From an uncultured Litoreibacter sp. (lineage in GTDB: Bacteria; Pseudomonadota; Alphaproteobacteria; Rhodobacterales; Rhodobacteraceae): 64,000 nucleotides of DNA. This document shows, piece after piece, positions 1-8,601 of this stretch. Numbering within the stretch: position 1 is the first letter of the stretch; every line of letters begins with the position of its first letter. The stretch is taken from contig CANLUY010000002.1 in NCBI GenBank assembly GCA_947494435.1, forward strand, positions 1,364,001-1,428,000, read 5' to 3'. The notes under the pieces were generated by a model. That model searched no databases. It saw nothing but the letters and a program-made list of their open reading frames with translations, and was not told the DNA's origin. The position numbers and the translations under genes are program-made.

Positions 1-472
1 TCTTGGAGCCCGTGTAGGACAACTCAGAAAAGCGCTCCCGTTTCAAAAACTGCGCTTTTGGCTCCATCGCTGCAATGGCGGAGCGCATGGTTTCCGCCCC
101 CATAAACAGCGTCTCGTGAAACCCGCGTGCCTTCAACAGGCGTTGCGTGAAAACATGACCGCGCTCAGGATCGGCGCAAAGCTGGATTTCATCGACCGCC
201 ACGAAATCCGCGCCCATGCCTTCCGGCATGGCTTCGACCGTACAGACCCAATATTGCGCGCGTTCCGGCACGATCCGTTCTTCACCTGTGACCAACGCCA
301 CCACCGACGGGCCCCGCAAGGCCACGATCCGGTCATAGACCTCACGCGCCAAAAGGCGCAGGGGCAGTCCGATGATGCCCGTGCGATGCGCCAACATGCG
401 CTCAATAGCGTAATGGGTTTTGCCGGTGTTGGTCGGTCCCAAGACCGCCGTCACCTGTGCGCTGCCGGACAT
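1..472 (-). CDS. SUV3-like DExH-box helicase, N-terminal part
   Basis: The reading frame starts at the ATG at 470-472 (MSGSAQVTAVLGPTNTGKTH) and runs off the left edge without a stop. A Walker A motif, GPTNTGKTH, lies near residue 12, and a DExH-type Walker B, VDEIQ, lies near residue 91. Both are typical of the SUV3/mitochondrial-type RNA helicase family found throughout alphaproteobacteria, where the protein probably unwinds RNA or RNA:DNA. The C-terminal helicase lobe is outside the window. The gene starts 37 nt after the stop of the TPR gene on the same strand, so the two are probably co-transcribed. No strong ribosome binding site is visible, and the upstream in-frame codons offer no other ATG before the preceding gene's end. 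The exact substrate cannot be read from this fragment. Confidence 0.8.
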   Translation of the reverse strand, partial: MSGSAQVTAVLGPTNTGKTHYAIERMLAHRTGIIGLPLRLLAREVYDRIVALRGPSVVALVTGEERIVPERAQYWVCTVEAMPEGMGADFVAVDEIQLCADPERGHVFTQRLLKARGFHETLFMGAETMRSAIAAMEPKAQFLKRERFSELSYTGSK

Positions 473-509
473 AAAGCTGTGGCTTCGCTGGTTCGGGCCC
501 GAAAAGGCG

Positions 510-1070
510 TTAAAGGTTTTGGCCGGAGACCTGTTCTTCCAACCGCTCTACCGCCTCTTTTAGGCCCGGTCTGTGGGGATGTATAGCCAAAGCCGCACTG
601 TAGGCTTTGAGCGCATTATCCGCATCTTCCATCTCTTCCAACATGCGGCCTAATCCCTGAAGCGCGCCGAAATGGCGGGGGTTCAAAGCCAGCGTGCGCT
701 GCACATCCGCGATGGATAATCCGTAAAGACCTGCTCCAAAATAGGCAGTCGCGCGCATGTTCCAGCCTTCGGCAAAATCAGGCGCATGATCCGTAAGTGC
801 TGTGAAATGGTCGATTGCCAGCTTCATGCGGCCCGCAGACATGGCCCGCTTGCCACGTTGCAGCAGGAGGTTCATGGATTTCGACCCACTGTCGGACCAT
901 TCCCGCCAAATCGCGTTCTCGATGCTCTCCCAATTTTCCTGATCAGGTTCGGCAAGGCTCGCAAAGAGCTTGTTCAGCGACTCTTCATCGGCACGTGCGG
1001 GGGCAACACTTGACGCGGCAAGCAAAAATGCCGCAACGACAGTGTTGAGGATATATGTTGAAAACTTCAT
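510..1070 (-). CDS. Secreted tetratricopeptide-repeat protein
   Basis: This 186-residue protein opens with a Sec-type signal peptide ending in VAPARA, so it is probably periplasmic. The rest is helical, with at least three TPR-like units between about residues 65 and 175: LLLQRGKRAMSAGRMKLAIDHF, then AEGWNMRATAYFGAGLYGLSIADV, then the unit around ALQGLGRMLEEMEDADNALKAY (each only partly quoted here as landmarks). TPR arrays serve as protein-binding scaffolds, and nothing points to a specific partner. It is the first gene of a probable two-gene unit with the helicase downstream, and is divergent from the SCP2 gene across a 71-bp gap. The function is unknown beyond the fold. Confidence 0.75.
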   Translation of the reverse strand: MKFSTYILNTVVAAFLLAASSVAPARADEESLNKLFASLAEPDQENWESIENAIWREWSDSGSKSMNLLLQRGKRAMSAGRMKLAIDHFTALTDHAPDFAEGWNMRATAYFGAGLYGLSIADVQRTLALNPRHFGALQGLGRMLEEMEDADNALKAYSAALAIHPHRPGLKEAVERLEEQVSGQNL

Positions 1071-1141
1071 AACGCACTTAAGTCTAGCGGGGCAAATCGA
1101 AAAAGCGAGACCCTGCTGCTCACATTTTTAGGAGAACGCAA

Positions 1142-1429
1142 ATGAGCGACGTCATCACCAAAGCAGTTGAAGCACTGTCGGCCAAAATGGACGGCGGATT
1201 TGACGGATCAGTCAAGTTCATGATCGAAGACGAAGGTTCGATCATGGTCGACAACGCTGGCGTGCGCGCAGGCGACGAAGATGCGGAATGCACAATGTCC
1301 GCGGATGCAGAAACTTTCGAAGCGATTCTGGACGGTGACCTGAACCCAACAGCCGCATTCATGTCAGGCAAACTGACCGTCGACGGTGACATGGGTCAAG
1401 CAATGAAATTGGGTTCTGTTCTTTCGTGA
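1142..1429 (+). CDS. SCP2 sterol-carrier domain protein
   Basis: A 95-residue protein made entirely of one SCP2 (sterol carrier protein 2) domain. The characteristic features are GSVKFMIEDEGSIMVDNAG and the stretch AECTMSADAETFEAILDGDLNPTAAFMSGKL (partial landmarks), which form the beta-sheet and the lipid-tunnel helix of the fold. Family members bind fatty acyl groups or other lipids. It is preceded by AGGAG (GGAG within tttttaggagaacgcaa) at good spacing to the ATG. The stop overlaps the GTG start of the following hydrolase by 4 nt, so the two are translationally coupled. A role in presenting a lipid to that hydrolase is an inference from this coupling. Confidence 0.85.
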   Translation: MSDVITKAVEALSAKMDGGFDGSVKFMIEDEGSIMVDNAGVRAGDEDAECTMSADAETFEAILDGDLNPTAAFMSGKLTVDGDMGQAMKLGSVLS

Positions 1430-2397
1430 CACTGACACCTGCGCCCCTTCATGCCGACGTGGCTTTTGGCCCGGACGGCGGCTCCGCCTATTGGTTAACC
1501 TGCTCTGACGGGGTAAAAATCCGTGCGGGTGTCTGGGGCGCGGAAGCTGCCAGCAAGGGCACTGTCTTACTCTTTCCCGGGCGCACTGAATTCGTCGAAA
1601 AATACGGACATGCCGCTGGGCATTTTCAGGCGCGCGGCTACGCAACAGTAGCAGTTGATTGGCGCGGACAGGGTCTGGCGGATCGGCTGTTGGCTGATCG
1701 CGCGCTGGGCCATGTCGGTCTGTTCAAAGACTACCAAAAAGATATCGAGGCCCTACTCGCGTTGGTTGAAGAGCTTAAGCTTCCCAAACCTCTTTCCCTT
1801 TTCGCGCACTCCATGGGCGGATGCATCGGGCTTCGGGCTTTGGTCGAAGGATTGCCCGTGACGTCTGCCGCTTTTACAGGACCAATGTGGGGAATTTCTC
1901 TGACACCGCATACGAAGAAAGCGGCAGCGTGGATCGGTTCAACCCTTGCGCATAATTTTGGATTCGGGAGCACAATCGCACCCGGGACATTGCCCACGAC
2001 CTATGTCCTGTCCAATCCGTTTGAAGATAACATGCTGACCCGTGACAGGGAGATGTTTGACCGAATGAAATTACAGGTCGAAACATACCCTGACCTCGCA
2101 CTTGGTGGCCCTAGCTTGAGCTGGCTGAACGAGGCCCTGAGGGAATGCCGAAACCTGAGGGCGCATCCAACGCCCAACGTGCCATCATTGACCTACCTCG
2201 GAACGAACGAGCGGATCGTTGACGCCGAGTTCATCCGTGATCGTGTGTCGCGCTGGCCGAATGGTGAATTGGTCATCGTGGAGGGGGGAGAGCACGAAAT
2301 CGCTATGGAAGGCGATGCGATCCAGAGGATGGTGTTTGACGGCTGTGACGCGCTCTATTCAGCACATCGCGAAACGCAGACCGCGCAGACCGCCTGA
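1426..2397 (+). CDS. Alpha/beta hydrolase, lysophospholipase/monoglyceride lipase type
   Basis: A 323-residue soluble alpha/beta hydrolase that starts with GTG inside the stop of the SCP2 gene. The nucleophile elbow is HSMGG near residue 128 (Ser), after the typical FPGRTEFVEKYG entry loop. A late Asp (IVDAEFIRDR region) and a His in EGGEHEIAMEG complete a plausible Ser-Asp-His triad. The order and sequence match the lysophospholipase L2/monoacylglycerol lipase (PldB-like) group, which hydrolyses acyl esters of glycerol lipids. Coupling to a lipid carrier protein supports a lipid ester substrate, but the precise one is unknown. It converges with lolD, with only 2 nt between the stops. Confidence 0.8.
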   Translation: MTLTPAPLHADVAFGPDGGSAYWLTCSDGVKIRAGVWGAEAASKGTVLLFPGRTEFVEKYGHAAGHFQARGYATVAVDWRGQGLADRLLADRALGHVGLFKDYQKDIEALLALVEELKLPKPLSLFAHSMGGCIGLRALVEGLPVTSAAFTGPMWGISLTPHTKKAAAWIGSTLAHNFGFGSTIAPGTLPTTYVLSNPFEDNMLTRDREMFDRMKLQVETYPDLALGGPSLSWLNEALRECRNLRAHPTPNVPSLTYLGTNERIVDAEFIRDRVSRWPNGELVIVEGGEHEIAMEGDAIQRMVFDGCDALYSAHRETQTAQTA

Positions 2398-2399
2398 CT

Positions 2400-3077
2400 T
2401 CACACCAAAACACCTTGTTCCAAACGGACGGTGCGATCCATGCGTCCCGCAAGTTCCATGTTATGCGTGGCGATGAGCGCAGCCAGCCCTGTCTCACGGG
2501 CCAGTCCCATCAACGCATCAAACACCTGATCAGAGGTCTCAGGATCCAAATTTCCTGTCGGCTCATCCGCCAGCAAAAGTCCCGGGCTATTGGCAAGTGC
2601 TCGGCAAAACGCGACACGCTGCTGCTCGCCGCCTGATAATGCGCCGGGGCGGTGATCCGAGCGCGTAGCGACACCAACTTTGCCCAACAAATCCTCAGCG
2701 CGCGCAGCGGCCTCGCGTTGTGATACACCCGCCGCCAGTTGCGGCAGGATGATATTTTCAGCCGCCGTAAATTCCGGCAGCAGATGGTGAAACTGATAGA
2801 CAAACCCTATCTGGGACCGCCGCGCATTTGTGCGCGCCCTATCAGAACGGCCCGTCAAGTCCTCACCCGCGATCTGCACCTGGCCTTCATCAGGAGTATC
2901 CAGAAGACCGGCAATATGCAAAAGCGTTGATTTGCCTGCACCAGACGGCGCCACCAAGGCCACGACCTCGCCACGTTGCACCTGCAACTCCGCGCCACGC
3001 AGAACAGCAATCTCGTTTGGTTTGCCCGCGTTATAGAGCTTTTTGATCTCTGTCAGGGACAGCGCCACATCACTCAT
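2400..3077 (-). CDS. lolD: Lipoprotein-release ABC transporter ATP-binding subunit
   Basis: A 225-residue ABC ATPase with Walker A (APSGAGKST, near residue 45), the signature [15 protein letters not shown], Walker B ([12 protein letters not shown]) and the switch His in ATHNMEL. The EPTGNLD form, the short length and the overlap with a LolC/E-type permease identify the MacB/LolD group. LolD powers extraction of lipoproteins from the outer face of the inner membrane for transfer to LolA. Its start lies 8 nt inside the permease gene, so the two are translationally coupled on the minus strand. The main alternative is another FtsX-superfamily transporter, but the permease sequence favours Lol. 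Confidence 0.9.
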   Translation of the reverse strand: MSDVALSLTEIKKLYNAGKPNEIAVLRGAELQVQRGEVVALVAPSGAGKSTLLHIAGLLDTPDEGQVQIAGEDLTGRSDRARTNARRSQIGFVYQFHHLLPEFTAAENIILPQLAAGVSQREAAARAEDLLGKVGVATRSDHRPGALSGGEQQRVAFCRALANSPGLLLADEPTGNLDPETSDQVFDALMGLARETGLAALIATHNMELAGRMDRTVRLEQGVLV

Positions 3078-4368
3078 AACGCAAAGCCTCCACCGGGTTC
3101 ATCCGCGCTGCGCGTCGGGCCGGAAAAATCGTCACAACAAAACTGAGAAACAGTGACAGAGACACCGCGCTCAGCACATCGCCCATCTCAAGGCGTGCTG
3201 GCAATTTGGAGATCATGCGCACCGATGGGTCCCAGACACCGCCGCCCGCAACGTAATTCACAAAATCAAAAATCTGGTCGATATAGATGGCAAACAGGCA
3301 ACCAAGAATAAGCCCGGCGATTGTCCCGATCACGCCAATTCCCGCACCACATATGAAAAACACGCGCAACACAGACCCTTCGCTAAGGCCCATCGTGCGC
3401 AAGATACCGATGTCACGGCCTTTGTTTTTGACCAACATGATCAAACCCGAAACGATATTCATCGACGCGATCAACACCAGAATGGAGAGGATCAGAAACA
3501 TCACGTTATCTTCCATCTCAAGCGCGTTCAGAAATGCGCCCGACGAGTCCCGCCATGTCCAGATCAACGCGCCCTCGCCTGCGACCTGCCTGATATCCTC
3601 TTCCGCCTTGGCAATGTTTTCTGGATCCTCGACGATCACCTCGATCTCATCAGCCAAGTCTTCTCGGTTAAAATATTCCTGCGCTTTCTCGAAAGGCATA
3701 TAGACCCGCGTGCGGTCTATGTCGTACCGACCGACGCGGAACACATAGACGACCTCAAAAGCGACAACGCGTGGCGATGTCCCAAAAGCGGTCTTGGTCC
3801 CATTGGGGGAGATTAACCGGACCCGGTCCCCCGGCCCCACACCAAGCTCGCGCGCGATCCCGCTGCCGATTGCGATACCTTCGTCAAAACGCGACCAGTC
3901 TCCATAGGCTTCTTCGGGATTGATCACCCGGCGGATACCCTCGAAGTCCTGTGCGCGGATGCCAAAGACCTCGACACCTGCGTTCCGGCTGCGCCCCGTG
4001 GCCATCACTTGGCCCTTCACCAAAGGTGCGGCGCGCACAACACCGGGCGCGGCAGACAACGCTTTGGCCTTTTCGTCGTAGTTTTCGATCACACGCGCGA
4101 AATTGCCCGCCGCGGTGCTGGTTCCCTGATCATAGACTGTGATATGCGCATTCGCGCCCAAGATCGTGTCGACAAATTCATAACGGAAACCCGACCGCAC
4201 CGCCAAAGTGATAATCAGCGCGGCCACGGCGAGCGTGATCCCGATGAGCGATATCCATGTCATCACCGACACGCCGCCCTCAGCACGTTTGGCACGGATA
4301 TAGCGCCACGCAATCATCCACTCGAACCCTGCAAAGGGCGCTGTTTTACCGCTCGTGATCTTGGCCAC
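3070..4368 (-). CDS. LolC/LolE-family lipoprotein-release permease
   Basis: A 432-residue FtsX-superfamily permease. It starts with a [17 protein letters not shown]-type N-terminus characteristic of LolC/LolE, followed by the first membrane segment at about residues 36-58, a large periplasmic domain at about 60-290, and three C-terminal membrane helices (about 290-315, 340-370 and 395-420). It ends in [18 protein letters not shown], the usual cytosolic tail that contacts LolD. Alphaproteobacteria commonly carry one such permease that acts as a homodimer (LolF-like) in place of a LolC/LolE pair, and only one permease is present here. Upstream lies a 409-bp gene-free region that should hold its promoter. 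Confidence 0.87.
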   Translation of the reverse strand: MAKITSGKTAPFAGFEWMIAWRYIRAKRAEGGVSVMTWISLIGITLAVAALIITLAVRSGFRYEFVDTILGANAHITVYDQGTSTAAGNFARVIENYDEKAKALSAAPGVVRAAPLVKGQVMATGRSRNAGVEVFGIRAQDFEGIRRVINPEEAYGDWSRFDEGIAIGSGIARELGVGPGDRVRLISPNGTKTAFGTSPRVVAFEVVYVFRVGRYDIDRTRVYMPFEKAQEYFNREDLADEIEVIVEDPENIAKAEEDIRQVAGEGALIWTWRDSSGAFLNALEMEDNVMFLILSILVLIASMNIVSGLIMLVKNKGRDIGILRTMGLSEGSVLRVFFICGAGIGVIGTIAGLILGCLFAIYIDQIFDFVNYVAGGGVWDPSVRMISKLPARLEMGDVLSAVSLSLFLSFVVTIFPARRAARMNPVEALRYE

Positions 4369-4777
4369 GTTTCACTCCTGCCTGTGTCTGGCGTTGCGCG
4401 CACATTTGCGCCTTTGACCCGCGAGGGTCAAGTCACGCCCTGACGAGCGCGGTTTTGTGCCACCGCATTTGCCTTCACGAAAAGCCGTGACGCTTTGATC
4501 GATCCGCACTAAAGTACCAAAATTCGTGAGTGCAATCTATATTATCAAAATCAAGACAAAGTGAAATTCACTAGGTATTCGTCTGAATTTAGGCGCGGAC
4601 AGCCCTAAACAGACCCAAATCGGCACATAAACCTAGAGAATTTCACTATGGTTAAGCGTTAGACCGACAAATTAAAACAGTTCGCCCTGCTGCCTTTGAA
4701 CGCGCAACACAAACGCGCAAACCGGTCGATTTCAGAGCCAGACCTGCGAGGGGGGACCCGACAGGAGTTGAATAATT
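4369..4777. other. Divergent intergenic region, AT-rich
   Basis: This 409-bp gap separates the lol operon (minus) from the universal stress protein operon (plus). I see no convincing open reading frame, tRNA or strong hairpin. It is clearly more AT-rich than the genes around it. A near-repeat, GAAATTCACTA around 4562 and GAATTTCACTATGG around 4638, lies about 76 bp apart and may be a binding site. The plus-strand gene is preceded by a good ribosome binding site, ACAGGAG, just before its ATG. Promoters for both directions must lie here, but none can be pinned with confidence. Confidence 0.5.
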
Positions 4778-5215
4778 ATGTCAACCAAACTGGTGATTGG
4801 CCTTGATGGACAAAGTTCCGGAGAGCGCGCCCTTGAATTCGGGGCGAAACTGGCCGAACAGATTGGCAGCTGCGAGCTGCTGGTCGTCTATGTAATCGAA
4901 TGGTCGCCCTATTCCTTCCAAACAGCGGAAGAAAACGCCCAACGTCACAAGCGGCGTGAGGAAGAAATCTCCACCGCGCGCGAACGCGTCGTCGATCCGG
5001 CCGTGGCGCAATTGGAAGCAGCGGGTCTGACAGTCACAGGCATGGTGCGCCATGGCGATGTGGCCGACACGCTGAATTCAGTGGCCAAAAAGGAAGGAGC
5101 CGCACAGATTGTCGTCGCTCGTTCTACTGACAAAAGCCTGTCCAAACGCATCTTCGGCAGCTCCACCGCAACCCTCGTGATGGAAGCCACCGTGCCCGTC
5201 ACGGTTGTGAGCTAA
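4778..5215 (+). CDS. Universal stress protein, UspA family
   Basis: A 145-residue single-domain Usp protein beginning STKLVIGLDGQSSGERALEFG, the usual beta1-alpha1 of the fold, and ending VPVTVVS. ATP-binding members carry G-x2-G-x9-G-(S/T) near the C-terminus. Here the equivalent segment reads ARSTDKSLSKRIFGSSTATLV, so the first glycines are lost while the final GSS remains. ATP binding is therefore doubtful. The gene is 12 nt upstream of the amino acid symporter on the same strand, which indicates an operon. Pairing of a Usp protein with a membrane carrier is common and suggests regulation of the carrier, but that is inference. Confidence 0.88.
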   Translation: MSTKLVIGLDGQSSGERALEFGAKLAEQIGSCELLVVYVIEWSPYSFQTAEENAQRHKRREEEISTARERVVDPAVAQLEAAGLTVTGMVRHGDVADTLNSVAKKEGAAQIVVARSTDKSLSKRIFGSSTATLVMEATVPVTVVS

Positions 5216-5227
5216 GGAATTTTCCAA

Positions 5228-6778
5228 ATGACATCATATCTCAAAACAGCCGCTTTCGCGGCACTGAGCGCCATGGCAACACCTGCCTTCGCGCAAGAGG
5301 CGATGAGCCTCGACCAGAAGGTAAACGAGGCGTTTGCCGCCGCAACTGGTCCGTTTGTGAGCCTGATCTTCGCCCCCTTCCCCGGCACATCCTTTCCATG
5401 GATCGTGATGTGGCTGGTGGTCGCGGCGACGATCTTTACCCTTTACTTTGGCTTCGTGCAGTTCCGCTTCTTCGGCCATTCCATCGGTCTGGTCAAAGGC
5501 GACTATTCCGACCCGAATGACGCGGGAGAAGTCAGTCACTTCCAAGCGCTTGCGACCGCTTTGTCGGGCACCGTGGGTCTCGGCAACATTGCCGGTGTGG
5601 CCGTGGCCGTCGGCATCGGTGGACCCGGTGCCACGTTCTGGATGATCCTCGCAGGTCTTCTGGGAATGGCGTCGAAATTCACTGAATGTACGTTGGGCGT
5701 GAAGTACCGGAACGAATACCCCGATGGCACCGTCTCTGGTGGTCCAATGTACTATATCTCCAAGGGCTTTGACGAGCTGGGACTGCCGGGCGGCAAGATC
5801 CTCGCCATTCTGTTCTCGGTCTTCTGTATCCTTGGTGCTTTAGGTGGCGGAAATATGTTCCAAGCCAACCAAGCCCATGCGCAAATCTCCAGCATCACAG
5901 GGGACTATCCTGGCTGGATCACGGGGATCGTCTTTGCGGCCATCGTCTTTGCAGTCATCGTCGGTGGTGTGAAATCCATCGCGAAAGTGACAGAAAAAAT
6001 CGTGCCGTTCATGGGCATCATGTATGTCGGTGCGGCGCTGGTCATCCTTTTGGTCAACTACAACATGATCGGCTGGGCCTTCGGTCAAATCTTCGCAGGC
6101 GCCTTTACGGGCCTTGGCGTTGCGGGCGGCTTCGTTGGCGCTTTGATCCAAGGGTTCAAACGGGCGGCGTTCTCCAATGAGGCGGGTGTTGGTTCGGCGG
6201 CGATTGCGCACTCTGCGGTGAAAACCAAAGAGCCTATTACGGAAGGGTTCGTTTCCTTGTTAGAGCCGCTGATCGATACAGTGGTGATCTGTACAATGAC
6301 GGCTTTGGTCATCATCATCTCGCAACAATTGATAGTGGATGAAGCAACCGGCAACTACATGCTGAACGAAGCAGGCTCCGCCATTGCCACGGTTGATGGC
6401 AATACCGGCGTCGCGCTGACCTCGGCAGCGTTTGCATCGGGCATCAGCTGGTTCCCGTTTGTCCTGGCGATTGCCGTGGTGCTGTTTGCCTTCTCCACCA
6501 TGATTTCATGGAGCTACTACGGCCTGAAAGCGTGGACCTACCTGTTCGGCGAAGGAAAAACGATTGAGCTGGTTTTCAAGATCATCTTCTGCGTCTTCAT
6601 CGTGATCGGTGCGGCGGCCTCACTTGGTCCGGTCATCGACTTCTCCGATGCCGCGATCTTCGCCATGGCCGTGGTCAACATCTTCTGCCTCTACTTCCTG
6701 ATGAAACTGGTGAAGACAGAATTGGCGAGCTATTCTGAACGGCTGGCTTCTGGCGAGATCAAAAAGTTCGAGCACTAA
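5228..6778 (+). CDS. Sodium:alanine/glycine symporter, AGCS family
   Basis: A 516-residue membrane protein of the alanine or glycine:cation symporter family. It begins with an unusual cleavable-looking leader (up to about residue 22, ATPAFAQ), followed by about 11 hydrophobic segments. The family signature GTVGLGNIAGVAVA lies near residue 115, and a second conserved stretch, FKRAAFSNEAGVGSAAIAHS, near residue 312 is a hallmark of AGCS carriers. It imports alanine or glycine with Na+, which fits a marine habitat. It forms an operon with the upstream universal stress protein and is followed 18 nt later by a hairpin terminator. Which amino acid is preferred cannot be told from sequence. Confidence 0.92.
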   Translation: MTSYLKTAAFAALSAMATPAFAQEAMSLDQKVNEAFAAATGPFVSLIFAPFPGTSFPWIVMWLVVAATIFTLYFGFVQFRFFGHSIGLVKGDYSDPNDAGEVSHFQALATALSGTVGLGNIAGVAVAVGIGGPGATFWMILAGLLGMASKFTECTLGVKYRNEYPDGTVSGGPMYYISKGFDELGLPGGKILAILFSVFCILGALGGGNMFQANQAHAQISSITGDYPGWITGIVFAAIVFAVIVGGVKSIAKVTEKIVPFMGIMYVGAALVILLVNYNMIGWAFGQIFAGAFTGLGVAGGFVGALIQGFKRAAFSNEAGVGSAAIAHSAVKTKEPITEGFVSLLEPLIDTVVICTMTALVIIISQQLIVDEATGNYMLNEAGSAIATVDGNTGVALTSAAFASGISWFPFVLAIAVVLFAFSTMISWSYYGLKAWTYLFGEGKTIELVFKIIFCVFIVIGAAASLGPVIDFSDAAIFAMAVVNIFCLYFLMKLVKTELASYSERLASGEIKKFEH

Positions 6779-6796
6779 TCGGCTGAGAACACTTAG

Positions 6797-6830
6797 AAGG
6801 GTGCGTGCAGACTGGCGCGCGCCCTTTTGC
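6797..6830 (+). terminator. Rho-independent terminator after the AGCS gene
   Basis: A 9-bp stem, AAGGGTGCG (6797-6805) with CGCGCCCTT (6818-6826), contains one G-T wobble and is followed by TTGCTTG. It lies 18 nt after the symporter stop and closes the usp-AGCS operon before the dehalogenase gene starts at 6848. Confidence 0.75.
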
Positions 6831-6847
6831 TTGTCTAGGCTATCCAC

Positions 6848-7726
6848 ATGTTTGAGGGATTTGAGACATTCGACATCACGGTAGGTGAGGTAACTTTGCA
6901 CGGCCGTAAGGCGGGGACTGGCCCGCCACTTCTGCTGCTGCACGGATATCCGCAGACCCATGTGATGTGGCACAAAACAGCGCCCGTGCTTGCAAAATAC
7001 TTTACCGTCATTGCACCGGACTTACGGGGGTACGGCAAATCCACCTGCCCGCCCACACGCGATGATCATTCCCAAATGTCAAAACGCGAGATGGCCGCTG
7101 ATATGGTCAGCCTCATGGCGCATTTCGGTCATGAGAGCTTTGAAATCCTAAGTCATGATCGCGGCGCGCGGGTAGCACACAGATTGGGCATGGACCATCC
7201 CGATGCCGTGAAAAAGCTAATCATCCTAGATATCGCCCCGACCCGAGAGATGTATGAACACACCACACTTGGCTTTGCGCGAACCTATGCGCATTGGTTC
7301 TATCTGACCGAAGCGTTCCCCCTGCCCGAGCGCATGATCGAAGCAGACCCGCGCGACTTTTGGGACAAGAAATGCACCTTTGGTGCGGCTGGCGATGGAC
7401 CGTTCAGTCCTGACGCGAGGCAGGCCTACCACGATGCTTTTGACAATCCGAACGTCATTCACGCCAGCTGCGAAGACTACCGCGCCGCAGCCACGATCGA
7501 CATCACCCATGACAATGACGACGAAGACGCAAAATTGAAGTGTCCGGTCCACGTCCTTTGGGGAGAGAAAGGCGCGATAGAGGCCTATTTTGATTGTCTC
7601 GGGCTGTGGCGCCTGCGGGCAGAAACGGTTACCGGCAAGTCCCTGCCCGGCGCGCATTATCTGGCCGAAGAATTGCCTGAGATGGTCCTTGCCGAAACGC
7701 TCGCCTTCTTCAAAGATCAGTTTTAG
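6848..7726 (+). CDS. Haloacetate (fluoroacetate-type) dehalogenase
   Basis: A 292-residue alpha/beta hydrolase of the haloacetate dehalogenase H-1/fluoroacetate dehalogenase group. The nucleophile elbow is SHDRGAR with Asp104. Asp128 in LDIAPT and His270 in PGAHYLAEE complete the triad. Arg105 and Arg108 match the two carboxylate-binding arginines, and His149-Trp150 (AHWFY) plus Tyr211 (EDYRAA) match the halide pocket described for the Rhodopseudomonas palustris RPA1163 enzyme, with nearly constant offsets. Family members displace halide from 2-haloacetates through an aspartyl ester. Activity on C-F bonds is possible but not proven by sequence. The gene stands alone after a terminator, and its own Shine-Dalgarno is weak. 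A general 2-haloacid substrate is the alternative. Confidence 0.82.
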   Translation: MFEGFETFDITVGEVTLHGRKAGTGPPLLLLHGYPQTHVMWHKTAPVLAKYFTVIAPDLRGYGKSTCPPTRDDHSQMSKREMAADMVSLMAHFGHESFEILSHDRGARVAHRLGMDHPDAVKKLIILDIAPTREMYEHTTLGFARTYAHWFYLTEAFPLPERMIEADPRDFWDKKCTFGAAGDGPFSPDARQAYHDAFDNPNVIHASCEDYRAAATIDITHDNDDEDAKLKCPVHVLWGEKGAIEAYFDCLGLWRLRAETVTGKSLPGAHYLAEELPEMVLAETLAFFKDQF

Positions 7727-7736
7727 ATACAGAAAA

Positions 7737-7764
7737 CCCTGCCAACACAAAGGCATTGGCAGGG
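7737..7764 (-). terminator. Hairpin terminator for the YceI gene
   Basis: A perfect 9-bp stem, CCCTGCCAA (7737-7745) with TTGGCAGGG (7756-7764). Read on the minus strand it is followed by TTTTCTG, so it terminates the YceI gene whose stop is at 7793. It also lies directly after the dehalogenase stop and may act in both directions. Confidence 0.75.
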
Positions 7765-7792
7765 GAAAGGCAGCACTCGTTACACAGACCGA

Positions 7793-8389
7793 TCAGTTGG
7801 CATCAAAGACCAAGCGCATTGTGACTGGGGCTGCGCGCGTGATGCTTGGCAATTCAGCCAGCTCCATCAACTTGGTGACCCCGGGATCAATGCCAGCTTC
7901 TTCCGTATCAAGAAAAATCATACTGTCAGTTGTCGCCATCACGCGATCCTCAGACAGACGCACGACAAACATGTCAGCATAAAGCTCAACCTCGGTACCG
8001 ACCAAAGTCAGTGTCCCATCCAGCTCCATGGTGCTCATTCCACCAACAGGCATCGCGGTCAGCTCCGCCATATCAATTTGAGAGGCCAGCGTGGCAGTAG
8101 CCACATTCTTGAACACATGCTCAATCATACGCTCGTTGCGAATGTCGATATTGGTTTCGACGGAGGCAAGATTGACGTCAATCACAACGGCGCCATCCGC
8201 ACCAACGGTTCCGGAGATCGTTTTGAAACTATGCGCCTCGCCCAGATAATCTTTCTTGATCGAGCCAAATGCCAGCTTCGAGTTTTCCCCGTCTAAGGTC
8301 CAGCTTTTGGCATGGCCATCTGCGTAAGCGATTGATCCCGTCGCAGCCAAAGCTGCCGCAATGACAACCGTTTTTAGTGAATTGAGCAT
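7793..8389 (-). CDS. YceI-family periplasmic protein
   Basis: A 198-residue secreted protein with a signal peptide ending SIAYADG near residue 24. The mature part is a YceI-like lipocalin fold: SWTLDGENSKLAFGSIKKD at the start, then the ISGTVGADGAVVIDVNLASVET segment that is typical of the family (landmarks only). YceI proteins bind isoprenoid quinones or other amphiphiles in a beta-barrel. A single AGGA-containing leader precedes the ATG. It is divergent from cpdB across a 212-bp gap and ends at a clear hairpin terminator. The ligand is unknown. Confidence 0.85.
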   Translation of the reverse strand: MLNSLKTVVIAAALAATGSIAYADGHAKSWTLDGENSKLAFGSIKKDYLGEAHSFKTISGTVGADGAVVIDVNLASVETNIDIRNERMIEHVFKNVATATLASQIDMAELTAMPVGGMSTMELDGTLTLVGTEVELYADMFVVRLSEDRVMATTDSMIFLDTEEAGIDPGVTKLMELAELPSITRAAPVTMRLVFDAN

Positions 8390-8601
8390 GTATTTCCTCC
8401 CGTTGTCCCCGATCCGATAGTGGCGGGGTTGAGAGAATAACCCGCAAGCAATCCAATTTATTCGGTCGATGCTGCAAAAATTTCAAAGCGGCTTTCTGCG
8501 AATTCGCGCAAGGCGCAAAGTCCCACCCTTTTGTTCGCCGTCACACTGCGCTTACACTGACGGGATAAATTCCAAGAAAATTATCAAAGGGGGATTCGTC
8601 C

